From the NCBI GenBank assembly GCA_965116345.1, contig OZ220680.1:3162001-3226000 (forward strand): 64,000 bases of DNA. Direction: 5' to 3'. This DNA comes from VXYL01 sp965116345 (GTDB taxonomy: Bacteria; Pseudomonadota; Gammaproteobacteria; Pseudomonadales; Azotimanducaceae). The position numbers and the translations under genes were made by a program. Below the pieces are notes generated by a model. The model ran no database searches and was not told where the DNA came from. It saw nothing but the letters and a program-made list of their open reading frames with translations. This document shows, piece after piece, positions 48,685-58,024 of the stretch; position 1 is the stretch's first letter; every line of letters begins with the position of its first letter.

Positions 48685-50384
48685 CGGGTTCCTGTTAGCC
48701 GCTCGACGAGCAGGGCAGGGGTCAGTTTCTCCATGTCCGGCCGGCTCCGGCGTCGAATCTCGACAACGCCCTCCTTCAAGCCACGGTCACCGACCGTGAC
48801 GCGGGTCGGAATCCCGATCAGGTCGGCGTCGACGAACTTGACCCCCGCACGTTCGTCGCGGTCGTCGAGCAGCACGGCGATGCCGGCCGCCTCGAGGTCG
48901 CGGTGCAGGGCCTCGGCGGTGGCCTGCACGTCGGCCGACTTGACGTTGTTCACGGCGACGATGTGCACATCGAACGGCGCCACCGCATCCGGCCAGACGA
49001 TGCCGTCGTCGTCGTGGCACTGTTCGACGATGGCGGCCACCATCCGGGAAACACCGAAGCCGTAGCAACCCATGATCGGCACGACGTCGCCGCCGGACGC
49101 GTCTTGGATGGTCACATCCATGGCTTCGCTGTACTTGGTGCCGAGCTTGAAGATGTGCGCAGCCTCGATGCCGCGCATGAACTTGAGCGGGCCGCTGCCG
49201 TCTGCCGCCGGGTCGCCCTCGACGACGTTGCGAATATCTTCGACGCGGACATCGGCCGCCACGTCGCGGGCCCAATTGGCGCCGAGATAGTGGTAGTCGT
49301 CGGTGTTCGCGCCGCACACGAAACGGGTCAACGCGGCGGCGGAGGCGTCCGCGACGATCGGCAGTTCAAGACCGACGGGACCGATGGACCCGATGCCGAC
49401 ACCGAGCGCGGCTTCGATCTCGGCCTCGGCGGCGAACGCCAGTGGCCGGCGGATGCCCTCGATGCGCGATGCCTTGGCTTCGTTCAGCTGGTGATCGCCG
49501 CGCAGCACCAGGGCGACGAGTCCGGGTTCCGATTCGGCGTGCACAATCAGGGTCTTGACGCACTGCCGGGCGTCGACCGCGAGGAAGTCCGCGACGGCCT
49601 CGATTGTCTTGGCGCCGGGGGTGTGGCGTCTGTCGAGGTCCTGCGGGTCGGTCTGGTCGGGGGTGGCAACCGCCTCGGCCCGCTCGACGTTCGCCGCGTA
49701 GGAACTCCCGGGACTGTAGGCGATCGTGTCTTCGCCGCTGTCGGCGAGAACGTGGAACTCGTGCGACTCGCCGTCGCCGATGGCCCCGGAGTCGGCTTCG
49801 ACTGCGCGGTAGTCGAGTCCCATGCGGTCGAGGATCGCCGAGTAGCAGCGATGCATGGCCGCGTAGGTCTCCTCGAAGGAGTCATCGTCAAGGTGGAACG
49901 AGTAGCCGTCCTTCATGATGAACTCGCGGGCCCGCATCAGCCCGAAGCGCGGACGGACCTCGTCGCGGAACTTGGTCTGGATGTGGTAGAGGTTGCAGGG
50001 CAACTGACGGTAGCTCGTGATCACCCGTCGGAAGAGGTCGGTCACCACCTCCTCCTGGGTCGGACTGACGCAGTATTCGCGCTCGTGCCGGTCGGTGAGG
50101 CGGAGCAACTCGGGACCCATGACGTCCCAGCGTCCGCTCTCGCGCCAGAGTTCGGCGGGCTGCACCACCGGCATGAGGATTTCCTGGGCGCCGGCGCGTT
50201 CGAGTTCCTCGCGCACGATCCGCTCGATCTTTCTGAGCACGCGAACGCCCAGGGCAAGCCAGTTGTAGGACCCGGTTGTCAGCCGGCGGATGAAACCCCC
50301 GCGAATCAGCAGGACGTGACTGGCGATCTCGGCGTCGGCGGGGGCTTCCCGCAGGGTGGGAATGAGGAGCTGACTGAATCTCAT
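48678..50384 (-). CDS. proS: prolyl-tRNA synthetase (bacterial type)
   Basis: The 568-residue class II synthetase charges tRNA-Pro. It has motif 2 (FRDEVRPRFGLMRAREFIMKDGYSFH), the INS editing insertion between motifs 2 and 3 (about residues 220-400, with AVATPDQTDPQ), motif 3 (MGCYGFGVSRMVAAIVEQ) and the C-terminal anticodon domain. Length fits the bacterial ProS form with editing domain. Confidence 0.96.
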   Translation of the reverse strand: MRFSQLLIPTLREAPADAEIASHVLLIRGGFIRRLTTGSYNWLALGVRVLRKIERIVREELERAGAQEILMPVVQPAELWRESGRWDVMGPELLRLTDRHEREYCVSPTQEEVVTDLFRRVITSYRQLPCNLYHIQTKFRDEVRPRFGLMRAREFIMKDGYSFHLDDDSFEETYAAMHRCYSAILDRMGLDYRAVEADSGAIGDGESHEFHVLADSGEDTIAYSPGSSYAANVERAEAVATPDQTDPQDLDRRHTPGAKTIEAVADFLAVDARQCVKTLIVHAESEPGLVALVLRGDHQLNEAKASRIEGIRRPLAFAAEAEIEAALGVGIGSIGPVGLELPIVADASAAALTRFVCGANTDDYHYLGANWARDVAADVRVEDIRNVVEGDPAADGSGPLKFMRGIEAAHIFKLGTKYSEAMDVTIQDASGGDVVPIMGCYGFGVSRMVAAIVEQCHDDDGIVWPDAVAPFDVHIVAVNNVKSADVQATAEALHRDLEAAGIAVLLDDRDERAGVKFVDADLIGIPTRVTVGDRGLKEGVVEIRRRSRPDMEKLTPALLVERLTGTRQ

Positions 50385-50432
50385 GGCGCGTTTGTACCAC
50401 GCCAGGAGGTTTCGTGGTGGTGCTGCGTCAGA

Positions 50433-50798
50433 TCAGAGCACCATATCCTTCAAGCGCTTGAGCGGCGTGATACGTACCTTGACCGAGGCCTTTTTGGCGG
50501 GAATCTCGACGGCTTCCCCGGTCGCCGGGTTCCGCCCCATGCGCTTCTTCGTCGCCCGACGCTTCACGGCGCGGATCTTGAGCAGGCCGGACAGGGTAAA
50601 GGACCCCGCGCCACGCTTCTTGACGTGCCGCTCGATTAGCGATTCCAACTCCTCGAACACCGACCCGACTTCGCGCCGGGTGAGTCCCGTTTCCGCGGCG
50701 ATGTGCGTCAGGATCGCCGTCTTGTTCATCTTGTTGCGGATCGCGGGCGGTTTCCTAGTCGAGGCGGGTGCCTTCCTTGGTACTGCCTTGGGTGCCAT
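50433..50798 (-). CDS. HU/IHF-family DNA-binding protein with basic tail
   Basis: The 121-residue protein has an Ala/Pro/Lys N-terminal extension (MAPKAVPRKAPASTRKPPA) and then an HU fold: NKTAILTHIAAETGLTRREVGSVFEELESLIERHVKKRGAGSFTLSGLLKI, and the DNA-binding arm MGRNPATGEAVEIPAKKA. The tail gives it an H1-like character, and the arm lysines are intact. Its likely role is nucleoid packaging. A good promoter lies 56 bases upstream (50854-50882). Confidence 0.88.
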   Translation of the reverse strand: MAPKAVPRKAPASTRKPPAIRNKMNKTAILTHIAAETGLTRREVGSVFEELESLIERHVKKRGAGSFTLSGLLKIRAVKRRATKKRMGRNPATGEAVEIPAKKASVKVRITPLKRLKDMVL

Positions 50799-50853
50799 TG
50801 ACCATTCCTTTGCTATGACAGACATGCCAGCCCACGGGCACCGGCACGCGCGC

Positions 50854-50882
50854 TTTATAGCGGATCGACCGTGCAAAGCCAA
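50854..50882 (-). promoter_or_regulatory. sigma70-type promoter for the HU-like gene
   Basis: On the minus strand TTGGCT is separated by exactly 17 bases from TATAAA. The hexamers are at 50877-50882 and 50854-50859 on the plus strand. The leader to the ATG is about 50 bases and includes an AAAGGA ribosome site. Spacing and -10 are good, the -35 is moderate. Confidence 0.55.
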
Positions 50883-51055
50883 GAAGAGACCAAGAAGAGG
50901 AAGCCGCCCTCGGCAACCCCGAAAACCCGGGCGATACAGTCATTTCGCGTCGCCGAGGTCGGTTGTTTGGGCGCGGGGTCTCAGCCGGCCATGTATTTTC
51001 GCCGTGTTTTCATTATGCTTCGCCACCGCTTTTTCCGCGTGGAGCTTCCTAAAAC

Positions 51056-51454
51056 GTGCCCATCTACGAGTACGCGTGCCGATCCTGCGAACACCAGTTC
51101 GAGACGATCCAGAAGGCCAGCGAGGAACCGCTCAGCGACTGTCCTCAGTGCGGCGAATCCGCGCTCCGGAAGCTGCTTTCCGCGCCCGTGTTCCGCTTGA
51201 AGGGCAGCGGCTGGTACGAGACCGACTTCAAGACCGGCGACAAGCGCAACGTGACGGAGGGGGAGGGGGCGTCCGGCAACGGTGATTCGGGGGACAAGCC
51301 TTCGACGAAGAGCAGCAAAGACGGCTCGTCCAGCACGTCGGCGGCGGGTGCCGACGCTTCGTCCAAGGACCAGTCCAACGGCAAGCGCACCGAAAAGTCG
51401 GACTCCAAGCCTTCCTCGGCATCGGGCGGCACATCCGCCCCCGATGCAGGCTGA
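51056..51454 (+). CDS. FmdB-type zinc ribbon protein
   Basis: The 132-residue protein starts at GTG 51056. It has the FmdB pattern MPIYEYACRSCEHQFETIQKASEEPLSDCPQCG, a CxxC...CxxC zinc ribbon, and a long low-complexity Ser/Gly/Lys tail (residues 65-132) that is probably disordered. The function of FmdB proteins is not settled; many have regulatory-like contexts and several sit, as here, in front of aspS. Confidence 0.88.
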   Translation: MPIYEYACRSCEHQFETIQKASEEPLSDCPQCGESALRKLLSAPVFRLKGSGWYETDFKTGDKRNVTEGEGASGNGDSGDKPSTKSSKDGSSSTSAAGADASSKDQSNGKRTEKSDSKPSSASGGTSAPDAG

Positions 51455-51496
51455 CAACGCCCCCTCGGGCAAACCCCACCACGGCGAACCACGTCA

Positions 51497-53248
51497 ATGC
51501 GCACTCATTACTGTGGCGACGTCCGCGCCAGCCATGTCGGCGATACGGTCGAACTGACCGGCTGGGTTCACCGCCGCCGGGACCACGGCGGCGTGATCTT
51601 CCTCGACCTGCGCGACCGCACCGGCGTCGTCCAGGTCGTCTACGATCCGGATACGCCGGAGAGTTTCGCCATGGCCGACCGGGTGCGCAGCGAGTACGTG
51701 CTGCATGTCCATGGCCGGGTACGGCCGCGGCCGGAGGGCACGGTGAATCCGGACATGAAGACCGGCGAGGTCGAGGTGCTCGGCAGCAGCTTGGACGTGC
51801 TCAACGAGTCCGAGACGCCGCCGTTCACCCTGGACGAGTACTCGGACGCGGGCGAGGACGTTCGCCTGCGCTACCGGTTCATTGACCTGCGCCGCCCCGA
51901 AATGCAGGAGCGGCTGCACCTCAGGGCCCGCGCCGTCAGCCATGTACGTCGGTTCCTCGAGGACGAAGGGTTCTGGGACATCGAGACTCCCACCCTCACC
52001 AAGAGCACGCCGGAGGGCGCTCGCGACTACCTGGTGCCGAGCCGCACCCATCCGGGGGAGTTCTTCGCGTTGCCGCAGTCACCGCAGCTGTTCAAGCAGC
52101 TGTTGATGATTTCGGCGTTCGACAGGTACTACCAGATCGCGCGCTGCTACCGCGACGAGGACCTGCGCGCGGACCGCCAGCCGGAGTTCACGCAGATCGA
52201 CATCGAGGCGTCGTTCGTCGACGAGCGGGACGTGATGGATTGCGGCGAACGGCTGGTCCGGTCACTGTTCGAGGAAGTCGTCGGCGTCGACCTGCCGGAC
52301 TTTCCCGTGCTCAGCCACGCGGAGGCGCTGCGCCGTTTCGGTACCGACGCCCCGGACCTGCGCAATCCCCTGGAACTGGTGGACATTGCCGACCTGGTGC
52401 GCGATGCGGCGTTCAAGGTCTTCAGCGGTCCGGCCAACGACCCGGACGGACGCGTGGTGGCGTTGAAGGGCCCGACCGCCGCGACGCGGTTGTCGCGCCG
52501 CGAACTCGACGACTACGTCGGCTTCGTCGGCCGCTACGGCGCCAAGGGACTGGCCTACATCAAGGTGAACGACCGCGCAGCCGGTATGGACGGGCTGCAA
52601 TCGCCGATCCTGAAGCACCTCGACGAGGGGACCGTCCTGGCCGTCCTCGACCGGGTCGGTGCGGCGACCGGCGACATCGTCTTCTTCGGTGCCGACAGCG
52701 CCAAGGTCGTGAACGACGCCATGGGGGCGTTCCGCATCGAGCTGGGACGGGCCCTCGATCTTGGCGAGGATCGCTGGGCACCCCTGTGGGTGACGGATTT
52801 CCCGTTGTTCGAACCCGGGCGCGAAACGCTGGTCCCCGCGCACCATCCGTTCACCCAGCCGGCGTGCTCAGTGGAGGAGCTGCGTGCCTATCCGCGCCCG
52901 GCCTTGGCCCGAGCCTACGACTTCGTGCTCAACGGCGTCGAGGTGGGCGGTGGTTCGATCCGTATCCACGACCCGGCGATGCAGCGGGCCGTGTTCGACG
53001 TCTTGAACATCGGCCAGGAGGCGGAGACGAAATTCAGTTTCCTTCTCGATGCGCTGAGTCTCGGCTGCCCGCCGCACGGCGGAATCGCCCTCGGCCTCGA
53101 CCGGCTGGTGATGATGCTGGCCGGGACCGACAACATTCGCGACGTGATCGCGTTTCCCAAGACCCAGTCGGCGTCGTGTTTGTTGACGTCGGCGCCAAGC
53201 ATCGTGGACGAGCACCAGTTGCGGGAACTCCACCTCCGGATACGGTAG
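51497..53248 (+). CDS. aspS: aspartyl-tRNA synthetase, non-discriminating type
   Basis: The 583-residue class IIb synthetase has an OB anticodon-binding domain (1-110), the catalytic motifs (motif 2 FDRYYQIARCYRDEDLRADRQPEFTQ and motif 3 GIALGLDRLVMMLAG) and the bacterial GAD insertion (about 290-420). In the OB domain it reads WVHRRRDHGGVIF; the H at residue 30 matches the His of non-discriminating Pseudomonas AspRS, whereas discriminating E. coli-type has Leu there. It would charge both tRNA-Asp and tRNA-Asn, with GatCAB then making Asn-tRNA. Confidence 0.96.
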   Translation: MRTHYCGDVRASHVGDTVELTGWVHRRRDHGGVIFLDLRDRTGVVQVVYDPDTPESFAMADRVRSEYVLHVHGRVRPRPEGTVNPDMKTGEVEVLGSSLDVLNESETPPFTLDEYSDAGEDVRLRYRFIDLRRPEMQERLHLRARAVSHVRRFLEDEGFWDIETPTLTKSTPEGARDYLVPSRTHPGEFFALPQSPQLFKQLLMISAFDRYYQIARCYRDEDLRADRQPEFTQIDIEASFVDERDVMDCGERLVRSLFEEVVGVDLPDFPVLSHAEALRRFGTDAPDLRNPLELVDIADLVRDAAFKVFSGPANDPDGRVVALKGPTAATRLSRRELDDYVGFVGRYGAKGLAYIKVNDRAAGMDGLQSPILKHLDEGTVLAVLDRVGAATGDIVFFGADSAKVVNDAMGAFRIELGRALDLGEDRWAPLWVTDFPLFEPGRETLVPAHHPFTQPACSVEELRAYPRPALARAYDFVLNGVEVGGGSIRIHDPAMQRAVFDVLNIGQEAETKFSFLLDALSLGCPPHGGIALGLDRLVMMLAGTDNIRDVIAFPKTQSASCLLTSAPSIVDEHQLRELHLRIR

Positions 53249-53257
53249 AACGAACCC

Positions 53258-53992
53258 ATGGCCGGTCACTCCAAGTGGGCCAATATCAAGCACCGCAAGG
53301 CCCGGCAGGATGCCAAGCGGGCGAAGGTGTGGACCAAGGTGATCCGCGAGATCACCGTCGCGGCACGGCTCGGCGGCGGCGACCCGGACGATAACCCGAG
53401 GCTCAGGGCCGCCCTCGACAACGCCCTGTCCGTGAACATGCCGCGAGACACGGTGGATCGGGCCATCGCCCGTGGCGTCGGCGGTCTCGAAGGCGGCGAT
53501 GTGGAGGAACTCGTCTACGAGGGCTATGGCCCGGGTGGCGTCGCGGTGTTGGTCGAGGTCATGACCGACAACCGCAACCGCACGGTGGCGTCGGTCCGGC
53601 ACGCCTTCAGCAAGTACGGTGGCAAACTCGGCACCGACGGCTCGGTCGCCTACCTGTTCAGCAAGCGCGGCGTGGTCAACCTCGTCGGTGCGGACGAGGA
53701 CGCGGTGATGGAGTTGGCCATCGAAGCCGGTGCGGAGGACATCGAGGCCGAGGACGACGATGTCATCTCGGTGACCACCTCCCCGGAGCAGTTCGGACCG
53801 GTGGTCGATGCGCTCCGGGGGGGTGGTTACGAACCGGCGCATGCCCAGGTCGGCCTCGTGGCGTCGGTCACCAATCCGTGCGACGAGGACACCGCCGCCA
53901 AGGTCCTGCGGCTCATCGATGCCCTCGACGACCTCGACGACGTGCAGAACGTCTACAGCAACGCCGGGTTTCCCGAGGGGGTACTCGAATAG
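53258..53992 (+). CDS. yebC: YebC/PmpR-family protein
   Basis: The 244-residue protein is the YebC/PmpR type (MAGHSKWANIKHRKARQDAKRAKVWTK at the start, and VYEGYGPGGVAVLVEVMTDNRNRTV in the middle). Originally called a transcriptional regulator, the family is now linked to translation of difficult (proline-rich) sequences as well. Note that pal further down encodes a run of twelve prolines. It sits 9 bases after aspS and 47 before ruvC, the usual order. Confidence 0.93.
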   Translation: MAGHSKWANIKHRKARQDAKRAKVWTKVIREITVAARLGGGDPDDNPRLRAALDNALSVNMPRDTVDRAIARGVGGLEGGDVEELVYEGYGPGGVAVLVEVMTDNRNRTVASVRHAFSKYGGKLGTDGSVAYLFSKRGVVNLVGADEDAVMELAIEAGAEDIEAEDDDVISVTTSPEQFGPVVDALRGGGYEPAHAQVGLVASVTNPCDEDTAAKVLRLIDALDDLDDVQNVYSNAGFPEGVLE

Positions 53993-54039
53993 CTGAACGA
54001 ACTCGACGGAGCCCGGCCAGGCCGCGATCCACGCGACGC

Positions 54040-54510
54040 GTGCTCGGCATCGATCCCGGCTCGCGCACGACCGGCTACGGCGTGATCGAGGAGGGGGAGA
54101 CCCTTCGCTACGTCGCCAGTGGATGCATCGAGACAACGCGCGGTGGCTTCCCCGGACGCCTCGCCGACATCTTTCGCGGCGTCGAGGCGGTGATCGCGGA
54201 GCACGCCCCCGACGAGTTCGTCATCGAGGAGGTGTTCGTCGCCCGCAATCCCCAATCGGCGCTCAAACTCGGCCAAGCGCGTGGCGTCGCCATCGCCGCC
54301 GCCGTGGATGCCGACCTGCCGGTCAGCGAATACGCCGCGCGGTCCGTCAAGCAGGCCGTGGTCGGCACCGGCCGGGCGACCAAGGAGCAGGTCCAGTACA
54401 TGGTTCGGGTGCTGCTCTCGCTGTCGGCGGCGCCGCCCGCCGATGCCGCCGATGCCCTTGCAGTCGCGATCTGCCACGTCAATACTGAGGGGATGGACAG
54501 GGATTGTTGA
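54040..54510 (+). CDS. ruvC: Holliday junction resolvase RuvC
   Basis: The 156-residue endonuclease cuts RuvAB-bound Holliday junctions. It has all four acidic catalytic residues: D in LGIDPGSRTTGYG, E in VIEEVF, and two Asp in PADAADALAVAICH. The start is unclear; the frame is open upstream without ATG, and GTG 54040 begins exactly at the fold (M)LGIDPG, so I chose that. It belongs to the aspS-yebC-ruvCAB run. Confidence 0.9.
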   Translation: MLGIDPGSRTTGYGVIEEGETLRYVASGCIETTRGGFPGRLADIFRGVEAVIAEHAPDEFVIEEVFVARNPQSALKLGQARGVAIAAAVDADLPVSEYAARSVKQAVVGTGRATKEQVQYMVRVLLSLSAAPPADAADALAVAICHVNTEGMDRDC

Positions 54511-54575
54511 ATGCACCACCCGTACCTCCGCGCCCGGGCTAGTCGGCTCCCGGTTCAACCTCAGTCGGTTGCATC

Positions 54576-55160
54576 GTGATCGGTCGACTGCGGGGCAGGG
54601 CGGTCGAACTCGATGGTCCCGTGGCCGTCATCGATGTCGGCGGTGTGGGCTACGAGGTGGAGGTGACCACCGGTGCCGCCGCCATGCTCGCCACCGCGAC
54701 GGCGGAGGTGGTGTTGCATACGCACATGGCGGCGCGAGACGACGTGCAGGCCCTGTACGGCTTCGCCAGCGCCGCAGAGCGCGATCTCTTCCGCTCCCTG
54801 ATCAGGGTATCCGGAATCGGTCCGAAACTGGCCCTTGCGCTGCTCTCGTCCGTCGCCCCCGACGTGTTCGCCAGTGCCATCGCGAGCGGCGATGTCGCGG
54901 CGATCAGCCGGGTTCCCGGAATCGGCAAGAAGACCGCGAGCCGCCTGGTGATCGAATTGCGCGACCGCGTCGGCGAACTGGTGACCGGGACAGTGACGGG
55001 TACCCATATCGAGACGCGGGAGGCGGTTCTCGCCTTGGTGGGTCTCGGCTACCGCGAGAATGCCGCGACCCGCGTGGTCGGTGAAGTGGTGGAGGCACTT
55101 GGCGCCGTGTCCGTCGAGGATCTCGTCAAGGAATCCTTGAAGCGGATGGCGGCGGCATGA
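54576..55160 (+). CDS. ruvA: Holliday junction branch-migration protein RuvA
   Basis: The 194-residue protein binds four-way junctions as a tetramer and loads RuvB. It has the N-terminal OB (MIGRLRGRAVELDG...GVGYEVEV), two helix-hairpin-helix motifs (LIRVSGIGPKLALALL and ISRVPGIGKKTASRLV) and a C-terminal RuvB-binding domain. The start is GTG 54576, and the stop overlaps the ruvB ATG. Confidence 0.96.
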   Translation: MIGRLRGRAVELDGPVAVIDVGGVGYEVEVTTGAAAMLATATAEVVLHTHMAARDDVQALYGFASAAERDLFRSLIRVSGIGPKLALALLSSVAPDVFASAIASGDVAAISRVPGIGKKTASRLVIELRDRVGELVTGTVTGTHIETREAVLALVGLGYRENAATRVVGEVVEALGAVSVEDLVKESLKRMAAA

Positions 55161-56215
55161 GCGTCCAGCCCGATCGGCTCACGACCGGCGACTCCCGCGA
55201 GGAGGACTCGTTCGAGAGGGCACTGCGGCCGACGCGTCTCGCCGACTACGTTGGCCAGGAGAAGGTCAAGGAACAGATGGCGGTGTTCATCGAGGCGGCA
55301 AGGCGTCGCGGCGAGAGCCTCGATCACGTTCTGATTTTCGGCCCGCCGGGGCTCGGCAAGACGACGCTGGCGCATATCGTCGCCAACGAAATGGGGGTGG
55401 CGCTGCGTGCGACATCCGGACCCGTGCTGGAAAAGCAGGGCGACCTCGCGGCGCAGTTGACCAACCTCGACGAGGGCGACGTGCTGTTCATCGACGAGAT
55501 CCACCGGCTCTCGCCCGTGGTGGAGGAGATCCTCTACCCGGCCATGGAGGACGGCAAGCTGGACATCCTGATCGGCGACGGTCCCGCCGCGAGGTCCATC
55601 AAGCTCGAACTCAAGCGCTTCACGCTGGTCGGCGCCACCACGCGGGCCGGGTTGCTCACCTCGCCGCTCCGGGATCGTTTCGGCGTCGTCCAGCGCCTCG
55701 AGTTCTACACCCACGCCGAACTCGCGCAGATCGTCACCGTTTCGGCGGGCAAGCTGCGGATTCCCATCGACGCCGCCGGTGCCGGCGAGATCGCCCGACG
55801 CTCGCGGGGTACGCCGAGGGTCGCGAACCGGCTGCTCCGGCGGGTGCGGGACTTCGCGGAAGTCCGCGGCGACGGCCAGGTCGCGCAAGCCTCGGCGGAC
55901 GCCGCCCTCGTCATGCTGGAGGTGGATGACCGGGGTCTCGACGGCATGGACCGACTGGTGCTGAGCGCGATCACCGGCAAGTTCAGCGGTGGCCCGGTGG
56001 GTGTGGAATCCCTGTCGGCGGCGATCGGCGAGGAACGCGATACCATCGAATACGTGATCGAGCCATTCCTCGTGCAGGAAGGCCTTGTCATGCGCACCCC
56101 CCGGGGACGGGTCGCCACGGAGTCGGCGTACCGGCACTTGGGATTGGCGCCGGCACGGCGGGACGGCCAACCGCAACTCGACCTGGCGCGCGAGCCGATG
56201 GAGGAGCGCGAATGA
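55157..56215 (+). CDS. ruvB: Holliday junction branch-migration ATPase RuvB
   Basis: The 352-residue AAA+ helicase drives branch migration. It has Walker A GPPGLGKTTLA, Walker B LFIDEIHRL, sensor 1 GATTRAG, the arginine finger region SPLRDRFG and the C-terminal winged helix (PRGRVATESAYRHLGL). Its TGA overlaps the tolQ start (ATGA), giving direct coupling of recombination and envelope genes; ybgC, which usually lies between, is absent. Confidence 0.97.
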   Translation: MSVQPDRLTTGDSREEDSFERALRPTRLADYVGQEKVKEQMAVFIEAARRRGESLDHVLIFGPPGLGKTTLAHIVANEMGVALRATSGPVLEKQGDLAAQLTNLDEGDVLFIDEIHRLSPVVEEILYPAMEDGKLDILIGDGPAARSIKLELKRFTLVGATTRAGLLTSPLRDRFGVVQRLEFYTHAELAQIVTVSAGKLRIPIDAAGAGEIARRSRGTPRVANRLLRRVRDFAEVRGDGQVAQASADAALVMLEVDDRGLDGMDRLVLSAITGKFSGGPVGVESLSAAIGEERDTIEYVIEPFLVQEGLVMRTPRGRVATESAYRHLGLAPARRDGQPQLDLAREPMEERE

Positions 56216-56889
56216 CCGAACCCATGTCCATTCTCGAACTGGTCAGGAACGCGAGCCTCCTGGTCCAGTTGGTGATGGTGATTCTGCTGCTGGCCTCGGT
56301 GGCGTCCTGGGTGATGATCTTCCAGCGCTGGTTCGAGCTGAACCGGGTGCAAGCCGAGATCGACGACTTCGAAGAGGAGTTCTGGAGCGGCATTGATCTT
56401 GCGAACCTGAAGGCCGAACTCGACCAACGCCCGGAGGATCAGACCGGCATCGAGTCGCTGTTCGCCGCGGGCTTCGGCGAGTACCACCGTCTGGCGGCCC
56501 AGGGGACGGCCGATCCGGACGCCGTCATGCAGTTCGTGCAACGGGCCATGCGGGTCGCCCTGACCCACGAGGAGGAGCGCCTCGGCCGTCACCTGCCGTT
56601 CCTCGCCACGGTGGGGTCGACCAGCCCCTATGTCGGCCTGTTCGGCACGGTTTGGGGAATCATGAACGCGTTCCGCAACGTCGCGACGATGACCCAGGCG
56701 ACACTCGCCGCGGTGGCACCGGGAATCTCGGAAGCCCTGGTGGCCACCGCCATGGGGCTGTTCGCGGCGATTCCGGCGGTCATCGGCTACAACCGCTTCT
56801 CGGCCCGCGTCGACGTGCTGATGAAGCGCTACGAGGCCTACGCCGACGAACTCACGTCCATCCTGCATCGTGACGCGGTGAGCCAATGA
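56212..56889 (+). CDS. tolQ: TolQ inner-membrane motor protein
   Basis: The 225-residue protein has three membrane helices (about 16-38, 130-155 and 165-190) with the ExbB/MotA family signature GLFGTVWGIMNAFRNVA and ALVATAMGLFAAIPAVIGYNRF. It forms the TolQR proton channel that powers TolA for outer-membrane constriction at division. Overlaps with ruvB and tolR starts. Confidence 0.95.
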   Translation: MTEPMSILELVRNASLLVQLVMVILLLASVASWVMIFQRWFELNRVQAEIDDFEEEFWSGIDLANLKAELDQRPEDQTGIESLFAAGFGEYHRLAAQGTADPDAVMQFVQRAMRVALTHEEERLGRHLPFLATVGSTSPYVGLFGTVWGIMNAFRNVATMTQATLAAVAPGISEALVATAMGLFAAIPAVIGYNRFSARVDVLMKRYEAYADELTSILHRDAVSQ

Positions 56890-57338
56890 ACACCCGCCGC
56901 CGGCCGATGTCCGAGATCAACGTCGTCCCCTACATCGACGTGACCCTGGTACTGCTCGTGATCTTCATGGTGACGGCGCCGCTGGTCAGCCAAGGTGTCG
57001 AGGTGGACCTGCCGGACGTCGACTCCGAGCCCCTCGAGGAAGAGGAAAACCCGCTGGTGATCACGGTGAACCCGAAGGGCGAAATCTACGTCAACACCGG
57101 CATGCCGCGTGCCGGCGAGACCGGCACACGGGCGACGATCTACTCCTTGGCCGACCAGGCCGAGAGGATCTTCCGGGCGCGTCCCGACGTGCCCGTCTAC
57201 ATCCGCGCCGACAAGGTCGTGCCCTACGGTGACGTCGTCGGTGTGATGGGCGTGCTGCAGAGAGCGGGCGCGGCGAGCGTCGGCCTGATCACGGACCCGG
57301 TGGAGGCACTTCGCACGGCCGAGGCGGAGGAGGCCTGA
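56886..57338 (+). CDS. tolR: TolR inner-membrane protein
   Basis: The 150-residue protein has a single helix with the channel aspartate in NVVPYIDVTLVLLVIFMVTAPLV (residue about D18) and a periplasmic domain, ExbD type. The N-terminal RRPMSEINVVPYIDV is classic. Its TGA shares its last base with the tolA ATG. Confidence 0.95.
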   Translation: MNTRRRPMSEINVVPYIDVTLVLLVIFMVTAPLVSQGVEVDLPDVDSEPLEEEENPLVITVNPKGEIYVNTGMPRAGETGTRATIYSLADQAERIFRARPDVPVYIRADKVVPYGDVVGVMGVLQRAGAASVGLITDPVEALRTAEAEEA

Positions 57339-58024
57339 TGAACGTCGTTCGCGACTATGGCCTGCCGTTGATCCTGGCGTTCGGACTCCATGCTGGCGTC
57401 GTCGGGTTGCTGACGCAGAACTGGCAGGGCCGGACGGACTTGGACGAGGAGGTGATGCCGCAGATGATTCGCGCCAGGGTGGTGGAATTCGACCAGCCCA
57501 AGCCCCAGCCCGCCCCGCCGAAAGTCGAACTACCCCCGCCGCAGCCGGAAGTCGCGCCGCCGAAGTCGCCAGCCAAGCCAGCGGCGCAGCCCATCCCGGA
57601 ACCCGACCGTGAGGCCGAGCGTCGCGAGCGCGAACAACGCGAACTCGAACGCCGCCTGAAGGAGCTGCAGGAACAGTCCACCCAACGCGCTCTCGATGAG
57701 GAGTTGCGCGACCTGCAGGAAGGTGCCACCCAAGAAGCAACGATGAGCTATGTGGCGGCGATCTACAGCGCAATCGCAGCCGAGTGGTCCCGGCCGCCGA
57801 GCGCGCGCAACGACATGGAGGTGCGGTTCGCCGTGGAGTTGCTGCCATCCGGCGACCTGTTGTCGCTGACGATGCTCGAGTCGAGCGGCAATGCCGCCTT
57901 CGACCGCGCCGCGGAGGCCGCCGTGCGCAAGGTCAGGCGCTTCGAGGTGCCGTCGGGGCGGCTGTTCGAGAAGAACTTCCGCCGTTTCAGCCTCAAGTTC
58001 AAGCCGGAGGATCTACTGCGTTGA
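57338..58024 (+). CDS. tolA: TolA energy-transducing protein
   Basis: The 228-residue protein is short for TolA (421 in E. coli): an N-terminal helix (SHxxS-like region within GLPLILAFGLHAGVVGLL), a Pro-rich segment (QPKPQPAPPKVELPPPQPE), a helical EAERREREQRELERRLKEL stretch, and the TonB-like C-terminal domain (about 130-228). It spans the periplasm and contacts TolB and Pal. Its stop overlaps the tolB TTG. Confidence 0.93.
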   Translation: MNVVRDYGLPLILAFGLHAGVVGLLTQNWQGRTDLDEEVMPQMIRARVVEFDQPKPQPAPPKVELPPPQPEVAPPKSPAKPAAQPIPEPDREAERREREQRELERRLKELQEQSTQRALDEELRDLQEGATQEATMSYVAAIYSAIAAEWSRPPSARNDMEVRFAVELLPSGDLLSLTMLESSGNAAFDRAAEAAVRKVRRFEVPSGRLFEKNFRRFSLKFKPEDLLR

